DNA from: Aulostomus chinensis
Lineage: Eukaryota > Chordata > Actinopteri > Syngnathiformes > Aulostomidae
Direction of reading: 5' to 3'
Length of the DNA: 64,000 bases
Assembly: GCA_037954235.1 (NCBI GenBank)
Contig: JBBMOA010000012.1
Coordinates: 10,323,644 to 10,387,643 of the forward strand
Shown here piece by piece: positions 24,050 through 35,429 of this stretch (positions are counted from its first letter, which is position 1; every line of letters starts with the position of its first letter). The notes below the pieces were generated by a model. It saw nothing but the letters and a program-made list of their open reading frames with translations. It searched no databases and was not told the origin of the DNA. The translations under genes and the position numbers were made by a program.

Positions 24050-25260
24050 ATGTGGTTTTTTTTTTAATCTGTAAAATATCATATTTCATATTTCTTACTC
24101 GGGTTTCACCTTTTCAAAGGGTATCTAGTGTCAGTCTTTTGAAATACTGAGGTCAATCTTATGAGGCAGACACTCTGCACATGGTTCACTGAAAATGCTC
24201 CAACTTAAAGGGTTGCATATTTATTTATAATTATGACTGGATATTTGAACAGTTGCCATTATTTTTGAATAGGAAGGTCAAGCTGTTCAGGTGAAAACTG
24301 GTTAAGATGCATGTAAATGTATTACGGAGTGGCCCAGAGAAAACACACACAAACTTAATCTGCTATGACTGTTTAAATTTCCATGATATGCCACTTAAAT
24401 AAAGAATTACAATAGAATGGACCATGCTGTTTATTCAAAGCTTTATTTCATAAGAACAGCATGGATTTTAGGCCTTTTATCAATGTCAAAATGCATAAAA
24501 GTCAAGCGAGACTGCAAGGTTGTTTTTTTTTTTAAATGATGCATGACTGAGGGGAAATGTAGAACGACTGCATAGGAGTATACTGCTCTGAATGAAGCAG
24601 GTCATGTCAAAATACTACACAAAAATAATTTGGAATTGAATTTGCAAGCTTTTCAAATCTCAGAATCTAGTTTTTGTGAAATGTTAAAGACTTTTAAATC
24701 TTTTAATGTCAAGTTTTGCCGTGGAGTAAAATCAGATGTGTGTAGACGTGCTCGTCTGAGGCTCTTCATGAGGAAACCTGCTGCTCCCATGGTCTCACTC
24801 ATATTAGAACAAACTCGGCAGTTCAGCTTAACATACTTCCTGTTGATTAAACCGAGCCGCATATTGTGAAATGGTCTCATGCATAAACACAGATATAAAT
24901 CACTCACTTTTGTTTATTCTGTTTGCATATTTCAAGCTCTGGGTTGAAAGCCTCACTTGCTCTGGAAACTTGCATATCACTGGTAGCGTCTGTTCAGTGA
25001 CCACCAATGGAGATGGACTTATAGCCGTATCTGATGCAATAAATACATATTTTTCACTGTTAAATTAACAAATTAAATAAAATCTTTTTGTTTGGGGAAA
25101 AATCTCTTCACCCAGTCATCTGTAGCCTAAAAAGTTCAACACAAATGCAGGAACCTACATGTATATGTACCTTTCTAACATAATTCTTATCAAGTATACA
25201 GTAATGATTTTAATTATTCTGTGACTGACCGAGTGACAGACACTTTTTTGTTAGCTTTAA
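24050..25260. other. Unique AT-rich sequence, no gene recognised
   Basis: The minus-strand frame 24,653-24,907 (84 codons) is the longest. It has no splice context or known motif and overlaps a plus-strand frame of similar length. No repeat family was recognised. Confidence 0.4.
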
Positions 25261-25261
25261 A

Positions 25262-25263
<2 letters not shown>

Positions 25264-25300
<37 letters not shown>
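25264..25300 (+). repeat. (CT)n microsatellite
   Basis: About 18 uninterrupted CT units, a polypyrimidine tract. Confidence 0.96.
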
Positions 25301-25303
<3 letters not shown>

Positions 25304-25689
25304 CATTTTTATCAAGTTGTCCAAGAATGAGTCGGTAACATCATGAAATGTTTGAAAATATAATGGGTATGAAATGTCAGAGGAAATAGCTCAGTGTTAC
25401 AGGAAGCAATGCCATTTCCATAAATGTTTAATTGATTGTAATCCCTTGTTTTGGAGACATTTGCACAATGTATGGGGCTCACACAGAGCAGGATATTGAA
25501 ATATTGAAGCGACATAATAACTTTGATCCATCTGTAGCTTAATTGTCAGAAAATGCCCGATAATGGTCTTTTATTTGCCATGATTATCTATCATACATTT
25601 AAAGTGGGGAGGGAAAATGAGAGTTGTAATTGGAAGTTGTCAGTGACGAGGGTTAACCGCTGTATGTATGTGTCATAATAATTTCTCAG

Positions 25690-25880
25690 ATATGATTGAA
25701 TAGCGGAGAAAACCACTTGAATTGTTAGCCACAGAATACGTGCCATGGCTACTCTGATAGCCTTAATTGTTTTCATATGGCCATTCATTAGCGCACATGT
25801 GGTTGATTAAGTCATATGTCAGCAGCGAGCAGCCGGGCTGAATTGCTCCCGAGATGTCAGGCCAGAAGGAGGCTGCGGGA
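25690..25880. promoter_or_regulatory. Candidate conserved non-coding element
   Basis: A repeat-free block with CCTTAATTGT, CATTCATTAG and GATTAAG homeodomain-type cores within about 130 bp, passing into a GC-richer edge. Regulatory function is inferred from motif density only. Confidence 0.35.
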
Positions 25881-27260
25881 GGGACGCAGTGACGGTGTTG
25901 CAGTCATTCTCGTCCCCAGACATCCAGCCAGCCACAAACCGGCTCCAAGTCAGGTTTGCGGGCAACCATCTTTGCTTGAGCTGCCTTGATCGCCCCAGTG
26001 ATGACAAGATTCACAAATCTCTCTCTTTATTTACACACCATCACCCCGGCTCCACGTCACGTCAGAGTGGTGTGGTTGCATGGTCGCAGCTGACCCCCCA
26101 GGGCAGAGGCTGTCTCCACTGATCCAAGCGTACCCTGCCAGGGGACCAGGCCCTGGTCATGTAATACACAATATAACAACAGCTGCTTTTCATGCCATCA
26201 TACACATGTCTGCCAAGAAATTAAATCTTGTTATTTCTAATTATATTCAAAATATTAAGATATAGCCCTTTATGATCATATAGCCCTTAAAACAATAACA
26301 TCAAGATCTGCAAACACATACTACTCTACATAGCATTTCTCTGGATGTTGACTACTTTTACTACAGCAGACAGACACATAAGATGCGCTACCCACAAGCA
26401 AATGTATTACCAAACAAAAAAGCCGCTGGAGGTGTCCTGTAAATACCTAACTACCGTTAAAGTAATAGGCTATAAAGTGATCTGTAAGTGGAGTTTTAAG
26501 CACCCCCATAATGGCTTTGGCTGCCTTTTAGCAGACCATGTGACTCCCCCAGAGTAGTGATTATGAGTCACGGATGAAGAGGTCTTGTGTGTAGGTCAGC
26601 CTGTAAGCCTCACTTTCACCTGCCAATCTTTACTTTCCTCAATACTAGCAGAGCCGTGTTCTTTATACAGCTCACTGTCTTACAGCAGGTGGTATCTTGT
26701 AAATCATGTCCGCAAAACTTTGGTGTAGCATTGTGAAATTACTACTGTGGAGGAAGACCTCATAAACATAAATGAAACAGTTTTCTTATCTCCACGCAAA
26801 CTCTACCTCCAAGGTAGAGTTTGAGTGGGTGACTCTAAATATTCTATAGATATTCGCTGCAATTTTCAAACTGTGTTTGGTGGAGAAATTCTCTGGCTCG
26901 GCTCCTGTTTTTCCTTCTTACATATCACAAGAACACTGATGCATGGTGCATTTTGAATTTTGTATTATGTTAGAGGTCAGAGGCGAGTTTCAGGAAGTGT
27001 CCTTAATTTCACAGGGTTAAGGCGCTGCAGATTCACAGGGAATACAGATCACTTAGCACAAGCCTGTGACCGCCTTGAAGTTGGCTAGATCTCTCCCCAT
27101 TTGTTAACCACATCCTTGGGGCTACTGAACCGTTGAGACTGCCAAGGTGAACATGCAGTACCACAAGGAGGCTTCGTTGTTATAGATCAGTGAAACAATG
27201 ATTCAGCCTCACCCGTGAGTTTGAGTTCACTTGTGCGTGTTCTATTATTATATTAACCCT
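25880..27260. other. No gene recognised apart from the hairpin
   Basis: Unique sequence. Several plus-strand frames of 60-77 codons at 25.9-26.6 kb overlap one another without splice or promoter evidence. The hairpin at 26,797-26,823 is the only structure noted. Confidence 0.4.
26797..26823. repeat. Perfect 12-bp hairpin with 3-nt loop
   Basis: CAAACTCTACCT at 26,797-26,808 is followed by the loop CCA and the exact complement AGGTAGAGTTTG at 26,812-26,823. There is no T-run after it and no transposon ends nearby, so the role is unknown. Confidence 0.9.
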
Positions 27261-27266
27261 GATGGG

Positions 27267-27358
27267 GTGTGTGTGTGTGTGTGTGTGTTTGTGTGTTTGT
27301 GTGTGTGCGCACGCACGCTCATATCATGCATTAACATTAACCAATCTGGTTGATATTA

Positions 27359-27415
<57 letters not shown>
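27267..27415 (+). repeat. GT arrays bracketing the second 55-bp palindromic unit
   Basis: An interrupted GT array (27,267-27,306) runs into the 55-bp unit at 27,307-27,361, which differs from the copy at 16,201-16,255 by one base. A second TG array (27,361-27,402) and a short GA run (to 27,415) follow. The inverted repeat in this copy has two mismatches. Open frames here simply translate the microsatellite. Confidence 0.88.
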
Positions 27416-27416
<1 letters not shown>

Positions 27417-28325
27417 TGAGAGAAGTATAAATCATCTGGCCTTATTATCAAAAGAATGTCATTTAAACTTTTCAGTCACCAGTGTCAACATATACCATTT
27501 TTTTTCCCACAGAAATAGACATATTTACATGAATATGCAGGTGCTTTCTTTTTTCAGTCTGAAGTAAACCCTTAACCTTCTAAGACATAGGTGATCATTG
27601 TTTTCCCTTCACCAGTGTTTTACAGGGTCTGATGTTTTACAAGTTTTGGTCAGTAAATGTGTGATTGAAAATTGTGTTCACACACTCTTGCAGTCCTATT
27701 TCAGCTGCTGTGTGCAGCCCTGAAGTCGTGTTTCCTGACATGTTGCAAAAAAGGAAATGTGAACTAGTGTTTTTATCAACCGTTCGGAGTGAATAAACCA
27801 GCCTATGCCACGCATATTTTTGTCTGAAGATTGCGGCGTAAACAATGTTACTCATGCTGTAACAAATAGAGTAGAGGACGAAGGCATCTACAGGCATCTG
27901 ACAGGGAAAAAGTCTTGAGGAATTACTTTCAGTTTTTCAAGTTGTTATGATTTTTTTGCGCTAGCTACTACGAACCATGTTTTTAAGCTGCCTGTCATGT
28001 AGGTTAAAGACTCACTGTGTCTGAGCTTAACAAGTTTACATTTCCCTTTTTGGGGCATCAACTCTCATTTACACATTTACTCAAAAAGCTCAACACCACC
28101 TTCAGTTTCACACGCACACACACACAAAAAAAATGTTTGCGTCCATCATGTTCCAATGCAATACTTCCAAATGAATACGTTGATGGGAACACAACTATTG
28201 ATTGCACAAAAATGAGATTTAGCCAAAGGAAAAAAGGAAATAACTGCACGGGTTATACTGTAGTGTTGATGCTCATGCATCACACGGGAACGGACCAAAA
28301 ATTTACATGGCTACACAGGTGTACC

Positions 28326-28409
28326 GTTTACATCACAAATGGAGGCGGAGCTGATAAATACCTGTGAGTATTGCAGAGTCATTTGATGTGGGAATGAATT
28401 TTGATTTAG
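28326..28409 (+). repeat. Dispersed repeat, copy 2 (GCAGAGTCATTTGA)
   Basis: Pairs with 18,689-18,775 through AAATACCTGT, GCAGAGTCATTTGA and GGGAATGAAT. The flanking 27.6-28.3 kb may belong to the same old element, but I could not align it. Confidence 0.55.
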
Positions 28410-28525
28410 CACTGAAGACACTGTGCGTCAGTGGTTTGTTTGTCCAGTATGAAAGGAGTAGTCATCTCTTTGTTTAGAATATACATTCCCGTTCAGTACG
28501 TGAAAATCGGGTAATGTTTTTCCTC

Positions 28526-28541
28526 GGGGGGGGGGGGGGGG
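28526..28541 (+). repeat. G16 homopolymer
   Basis: Sixteen consecutive G after CCTC. The assembled length of such a tract is often unreliable. Confidence 0.95.
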
Positions 28542-28779
28542 ATTGAAGTGGGACAAATTCAGTACGATTAGAAAAAGCTATTCTGTCCTTTTCTGCCAAC
28601 AAAGCAGAGTGAAAATAAACAAAACATGCTAAGCTATTTGGATAGATTGCACCAGAATCCACCCATTATTTCCCCAAACTAAAAGGAATTGTACATGTAT
28701 CAGTGATAATCCGATAATCATGCTGCTCCTAAGCTTTTAATTTGATTAAGTGTGTGAAAATGGAGGGCAGAGAGTCTCT

Positions 28780-29130
28780 TGGAGGATAACATCACAGACA
28801 GCATCTCCTAATTGGTGCTGTAAATTTACATATGGATTCCTGTTTAATGTTTAACCACTTTTTAATCCACGCCGCTCTGTGATGTCTGCCGTCGGAAATC
28901 TCTGCCTCAGTCACATGATGTGTGATTATTCCAAATACTCTCAGGCTCCTTTGATGAAATGGTAACAATTACTGGGACAGTTAGATTTGGGAGGCATTTT
29001 AGATCAACAAAACAGCCTCAGTTTCCTCCAGGATTACAGAGCCCTTATTTTTAAGGGCTTTCAGTTGGAATCCATCTTGGCTGGATTAACAGCAGACAAC
29101 TGTTATATCCATTATTGGCTTTTTATACGC
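28780..29130. promoter_or_regulatory. Candidate conserved non-coding element
   Basis: A unique block about 350 bp long with CTAATTGG, AACAATTACTG and GGATTAAC homeodomain or SOX-type cores, no simple repeat and no convincing exon. The function is inferred from composition and motifs. Confidence 0.33.
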
Positions 29131-30130
29131 TCTTCCTCTCCCTTGTGCTTGTGATTGACTAAAATGATCGTGTCCAGTAGTTTATTTATAAAAAAGACGC
29201 AGCTTTTATGCTCATTTTATGCAGTTTTTGTGGAGGACCTTTCTTAACAATGGTGCAAAAGCACTTTTGGACAACTATGAGATTTGAAGACACTGTCAGG
29301 GTTTGCAGGTCAGTCAATCAATAGTTTTGGATTAAGCGTTACTGGTGAGTTATATGAGGTAATACTGAGGTGAGAGATTTTTCATTAAAGTATGCTATCT
29401 ATAAAGTGTTTTTCTTCCTCTTTTTATTTCCTCTAATCCTCAACTCTGCCATTGTTTGTTTTCCCGCAGCCTTATTTTCCTTCCATTTTTTTAATAGGCT
29501 GAACCAAACCATTTTCACTTTTTTACAGGCAGTTTCACTCTTTCGGCTCTGAATAAATGGTGACTTTATTTCCATGAAATTCTCAAATGACACAGATTTT
29601 ACTTTTGCATAAAAGCATGAAGAATGTGCCTAATATCTGCAGCATTCATCTGCTAAGTGGACATTTGCATGGGTTGCGAGGAGAGAGGGAGAGAACCACT
29701 AACCTCCTGGGGTGACAGCAGTGCAGGGGGATGACATGTGACAGCTGTGACAGTACTGAAGGGGGGTGGGCAGGCGACTTGCTGCGCCCCTGATCCAATT
29801 ACGCCACACGGCCCCCTGTCAGACCCAGCAGCTTGACTCCAGCCACTCTGAGGACAGTATTGATCTCTTGTCAGGAGAACCAGTTGCCCTCCCTGATAAT
29901 CCAGGACTGCTGAACTTTCCAACCATCCCGCCAAAACACCCCCACTTACACCCACCATCACCATCCAAGCTTTTTTCTCTTGCCAAGCACCCTCTTAAAT
30001 GACTGGTAAAATCAGGTTATGGCATTCAGGTGAGGAGGGAGAGGGAGGTCAGAGGGGGTGTCTGCTAAATATCCTCATTGTTAGTGCGTTTGTAACATGC
30101 AGTCGTGGTGGCAAGCTTACAGTACCTCAC
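29130..30130. other. Unique sequence, no firm gene
   Basis: An octamer ATTTGCAT lies at 29,663-29,670. Frames on both strands at 29,653-30,002 overlap, so neither is trusted. The block around 29,690-29,960 is GC-rich and repeat-free and could be regulatory. Confidence 0.35.
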
Positions 30131-30490
30131 TAATAGTGTGAGAGGATGCTGCCTCTCCCAGCTTGTATGAAAGCGTTTGATTTGAGATGATGAAAAGGCC
30201 ATTGCAATTAGCAGGTCCTGCTTCATTTTGCCGGAGCTAGGACGGAGTGGTCGAGGCAGTGGCAGCTGCCAATAACGTCAGCTTACCAAGAACAGACAAT
30301 TAGGCCGAGGCCTGTTACAGCTGCGAGTCCCACATCTCCAGACCTTTGCACCGGCCCTATACCTCTAAGTGCCTGCAGGTCAATAGACAATGATATTGTG
30401 TGGAGCAACAGCTTAGAGCAGAGGTTAATCAAACCACAGCCACTCACATCACTTTCACGCAGCTTATTATTCTCACCACAAAGGCCAAGA
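30130..30490. promoter_or_regulatory. Candidate conserved non-coding element with paired SOX-type site
   Basis: A repeat-free block containing TTGCAATTAG, AGACAATTAGG and a palindrome ACAAT-GAT-ATTGT at 30,387-30,399. Two inverted ACAAT cores separated by three bases match the layout of paired SOX (SoxE dimer) sites. The other homeodomain-type cores support an enhancer reading. Conservation is not tested. Confidence 0.4.
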
Positions 30491-33400
30491 GCACAAGAGA
30501 AGCAAAAGAAAAGGAATAGCTACTTTTTCTGCATAAGTAAGGGAGATGGCAGGTTTTCATGTTCTCATTAAATATATACTTAAACCCAGATTGCTTTAGA
30601 AGACATTCAATACAATTTGATATGAATGCAGAGATCTAAATCTCTCTCTAATATCGAGGCATGGTGAAGACGGTACAGAAAACACCCAGTTTATGGTAAA
30701 TCAGTGTGATCAACTGATGCCTTGTGTGTGTAGCACCATGAAATTGGGCACAATCTGGAAAGAAGCTCAGAGTCACTTTCATGGTACATGCCATGTGTAT
30801 CCAATGCAGAGTGTGAACATTATCCTGGGCACTCATGCATTCAGTTGTGACACCAAAGATGTTTGGTCAGAGGTTATGCAGAGGTAGAGAAGCCATGTCT
30901 GAAAACCTTAACACAAGGCGCGCAGTAGTGGAGGTAAACATGGATATACCATATCTGTCGGCTCTGTCAGTCGACGTGTGTAATCTATTACATTCGCTCT
31001 CCAATAACTTACTGCTGAAAGCTTGGTATGACGTTCCTGAAAGTAAAATGAAGTCAGCGCTTGTTTATAACGTGGCAGTTTACGCATATCAGGCTTTTGG
31101 TCGCCAGTGAACTAACTTGCATGGTTTTGGTCCAGAGAACCCACAGGATCGCTCACAAACACAAAGCTGTGGCCTGGCGTGCCCTCTCATGTCGGACAGT
31201 AATGCTCACCTTCAACAGTGCCACCTCTAAACTGATATATGTAAATATATGATTTGTCACCTCAAATTATCTGGGTGTTCTCTGAAACAAAAAAAATGAT
31301 ATAATTTAGATTAAAAATTAAATATTTGATTTTAAATAAAATGCCATCAGGTCTGGATTTAGTTCTGGATTCCAATTTTTATAGTTCTATTCACAACCCA
31401 CAGAATTTTTTTTTTTTTAATCATATTGCCTCCTTTGCAGAGGTCATACATTTTTCGAAAACAGCATTAACAGTCTTTTAAAGAATCACTTCATCTTTTT
31501 TGATTTTTGAGCTGTTTAAGGAGATTAAGAATGGTTTCTCACTCTTCTGCCAAGCTAACTTTTTAAAGCCAACTTTTCAATTTCCACATCCAATTTCTGT
31601 GTTTCCCTCGAATGCTGTACTCGCTGCAGTGAATTAGAATAGGCTGTGCCTGCCTCAGTGAGTTGTGATAGGCTGTTGTGTTACAGCCAGACTTATGTTC
31701 ACTAAATGTGTTGCTTTTCTAAGCAAAGTAATCATTCATGTAATTAATCTAGAGGAAACGTGCCTGCAAAATGACCCAGTTCTATCACAGAAACGCCAAG
31801 TAGCCTCTCTGTGATGGTTGGTTGAAAGCAGTCTGCGACAGGGGAAGGGATATTGGCGCTCTGTTTGTGTGCGTCTATGTGTGTTGATGTAGTTATGTTC
31901 CTTAGAATTTGAGGCTATTGATACTTTCTTGTCTCAGTTTGGTTTGCAGTGGTGGTCTGTGAATTTAAAGATTCATAATTCTTGCTGTCCCTCTAAAAGA
32001 GATGAGCAATTTAGTCAATTTCCATAGGAATTAAACTTAAAAGGGCATTAATCTGCTCGGCAACAGCCAAATGTCATTTATTTATAACACAATTTTAGAA
32101 CCTTTTGTTTCACTGCATTGCTACTACATTTTTTTCTTTTTTTAAAAAAAGCAACATTCTCATTGAGGTTTGTCAATCAAAGGGAATTATGCTCTTGTGC
32201 TATGATGCCCAGCATACAACAAATGTAACAACACCAGACATCTCTCAGGGACACATTAGTGAAGCATAGACCAAATTGGGACATGGCTTCCTTTTTTGGA
32301 AAGTGCAAATATGAGTGTTTTTAGACATCCAGTGACATGTCATCTGTGAACCCAACACACCACTAGCACTTGTAAACCAAAGATATATGTCACACCTACT
32401 GTGCACCATCGCGTAGCTGAAGAATTGTGTCCTCCAGAGGAGCCCAGGAGGGGAATCAAGGAATCTGTCGAATTAATACACACAGTGAAGATTCCCCCTG
32501 TCATCTCAGCTCTCTTTTACCAATGGCTTTTAAAAGCCATTTAGAGGCAACAAACTGAACAGGACAGACAAGCTTGACAGCGAATCTTAAAAGAGCATCT
32601 GCCTCCTTCAACACTTAGAAAAACTATGATACCACACAAGCTTAATTTTAATTAATGAATTGATTTATTTTGTCAGTGACAAAGTCAAATTGTTTTAAAG
32701 ATGCCAGAAGCAATCTGCTGTATATATTTCTTCCCATAAGAAGCATGCTGGGCTTTACATCACTCTGCATAATCCTTTTCTTAATTTGACATTCCCTTGA
32801 AATTATAATCAGCATCATTATAGGTGTTGATCTACAGTGAGATCGGGCTTATTTGCCAGGTTGTTAGCCAACAAGATAGAAGACATGACATCCGAAATCA
32901 CTGCTCTGTGTCTGGTTTGTTTGATAAAAGTTTAAAACCATGAAATGTAAAATTCCAAAATCTTGGTTAAGAAACTTTGGGCATCACATCAAGATAAATC
33001 CCGATTAACAAGATGATGACGATGTTTCACATAGTTTTAACTTGATTTTACCTCCAACACAACAGCAACATAATTGTGTCTGTGGTATTTCTATTCCACC
33101 ACAATCTCTTGCTACATCTGATATAATAAGACACAATAAAAAGGCTGTGCTAAAAGAAGATAAAATAATTTATCCCAGATAAGGAAAGATATCTACATTT
33201 ATTCCATCTTCTCTGCCTGCTGTAAACTTCCTGACAATTGTTCATTAATGATTCCCAGTAAATTCCTTAAAATGGTAATTTGTCATCCTGTCACTTCATT
33301 TGTGACCCAAAATTCCTCACTAGAGGCATCATCAAATAAATTAATCACTACCCTGGATCCATTTCTCCCTTGTGTGTGCTATTATACCAGACTCTCTTGT

Positions 33401-34190
33401 GTTTCTCTTCATTTACATATATTTAATGGCCCAGTTGTGGTTGGTTGTGCCATGCGACTTGCACAGCTCGTGTCAGGTGAAATATTCCAGCTGCCAGAGT
33501 CTTTAACAGGGCAAACCGTGTCTTGTTCATTTTCTTTGAATACCTGGAGCACTGGAGAATAAAAAGAGAAATTACATGAAACTATAAAATCAGAAGTGGA
33601 AATCTTCCAAGATGGAATATGTAATTTAAAAAAAAAAAAAAAACCCAGAGTGATATTTTCTTCTATTTGATGTTGAATGCTTTAAGCAAGGCTACTAAAT
33701 TCAGTGCACTGAGTTGTCAACATAATTTGGTGGTGTTACATGTGTTTTTATTGCTTAGGGGAATATGAAGCAATAGCAAAGCACAGATGTAGATTCAGTT
33801 ATTCAAAATTTCAGATTTTAAGTTAAACCCAAAGTGATTTTCTTTTAAAATTGGAACTCCTGTTTCTATTTGAGATGGTACAGGCAAATTTTTGGACAGT
33901 TGGTGCATAGGTCAAATAAGAACACTTTGATATTTCCATAAATTCTAAAAATATACTGAAGTAGAGGTTCAGTACTTTCCATACACAGGATACTGAGGAA
34001 TTGTTTGTTTACTGCAACTAATACAGGTGTTGAAAGACCTTCAGACTATCCCGGGCGCACCACTATTTCCTGTTCAAAACACAACTACAGTGCTTTGGGA
34101 TTTTGTTAATTTAGGGAGGGTTGCATGAAAATTAATTACATTGTTTCCAGATTTTTTGACAGTTAAAAAAGCAGCCCAATTATTTTTATG
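30490..34190. other. Long stretch without recognised gene
   Basis: AT-rich unique sequence with short A/T runs. A 29-bp unit sharing CAGTGA..TT...ATAGGCTGT is repeated twice at 31,627-31,680. Small frames at 30.8-31.25 kb and 33,248-33,562 have no splice support. I recognise no transposon with ends. Confidence 0.4.
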
Positions 34191-34470
34191 AGCCGAGAGC
34201 ATGTCATGTTTGAACTTCCATCCTCATTAAGGTTTCCTAACACCAGAAGAGATGTGAATGTGCTGGAAGCATAACCAGAGAAAACAACAACCCCATGTTG
34301 CCAAAGGATCCTCTCTCACCCAGCCACCCTGTTAGAACCTCACAGGCCGTTTCAAATGAAATTACCATAATTAAGAATTAACATGCATTAATTGTTGCAC
34401 TTAATGCAAACTGAAGCCAAATGTGTCACTTACTGCAGAGGAACTGCTAAATGCTTTGTCACCTCCTGCT
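34190..34470. promoter_or_regulatory. Candidate conserved non-coding element
   Basis: A unique block with CATAATTAAGAATTAAC, GCATTAATTG and CACTTAATGC within about 70 bp at its right half. This is dense for homeodomain-type cores. There is no repeat or exon. Function is inferred. Confidence 0.35.
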
Positions 34471-35109
34471 TAGGGGAGTGGTATCACCCGATGTGTTAAG
34501 AAGAAGAGCCAGTTGTGTAGTGTGCACTATGATCTGGCACCAACACTGACAAATGCAGTATAGAGAAAATACACCCTTCAGCTGTAGAGATTCCCCGACA
34601 TCTATGCATGTGAGTTCAAGGAGGAATCAAGCTGGGTAGTCATCAAGGAAGTTTGTGATGTTCCAAAGATGAATTTGTGCCAGAGGAAATAGATGTATAA
34701 GAAGTGTGGGTTGGCTAACCAGGGCTCAACCTGGTAATAAAGTCTGGCATTTTGAGAGAGCAAAGGGCTACTGGGTTACTATGCTGCCACACTTAAGATG
34801 GTGGTGGAAGTACCCTTTCTGGTTTGCTTTGTGTGCTGTCAGATGGAAGGACAATCACAGAGAATCAAAGAGATGTGGCTTAAAACGTTAGAAAGTGACT
34901 GCTGTTCCAAACGTAAAAAAGAGCAGAGCAAGTTTTCTGGTTGTTGTTTTTTTTTTTTTCTTAATACCTTGCCTTTACTTCGGTCGTATTGTTCTAAAAT
35001 ATGTGTCTTCAAAGTACTGACTCAGATTTGTTGTCATGCGACTCAGATCCGGTTTCTTAAAAACATCTTAAGGCAATGATGATTGTAAAAGTCCATCTCA
35101 TAAATATCC
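34470..35109. other. No gene recognised
   Basis: Unique sequence with a T12 run near 34,948. The frames at 34.7-35.1 kb are short, overlapping and unsupported. Confidence 0.4.
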
Positions 35110-35425
35110 TCAAACTCAAAAGGTGAACACAGGTATGATTATTTGTACAGACATCTGTCTGCTATCCAGACAACACATAGCAGTTAATTGTTGTCCATGA
35201 TCTGAGCTAGCTTTTGTACATCGTGATGGCAGAAACCCCAGAATGGAGCCCTGGGCAACCCCATATGTAATTTTTATCCAGTCACATTTGCGATGACCTA
35301 TCAAAGTCATCTTTAGTATTCAAACCAATTTTTGCCAGAACAACCTACCCAATTTTCCATTTGGTCTTACTGTATGATATTTAAAGGGTCAACTGTGAGG
35401 TCAAAAGCAGCATTGATACTGTATC
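35110..35425 (-). mobile_element. L2-type LINE reverse-transcriptase relic
   Basis: The minus-strand translation contains ITYGVAQGSILGF (about 35,233-35,275), the decayed form of the TxGVPQGSxLGP block of reverse transcriptase. Upstream is INAAFD (35,401-35,418), matching the SAAFDTVDH block, and between them a decayed W-x-G-x-L-FW stretch. Downstream, NCYV..LSG matches the FHCYADD region. Stops and frame changes interrupt it. The block order is that of L2/Maui-like elements common in fish. Only about 300 bp of ORF2 remains, with no intact ends. Confidence 0.75.
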
Positions 35426-35429
35426 CACG

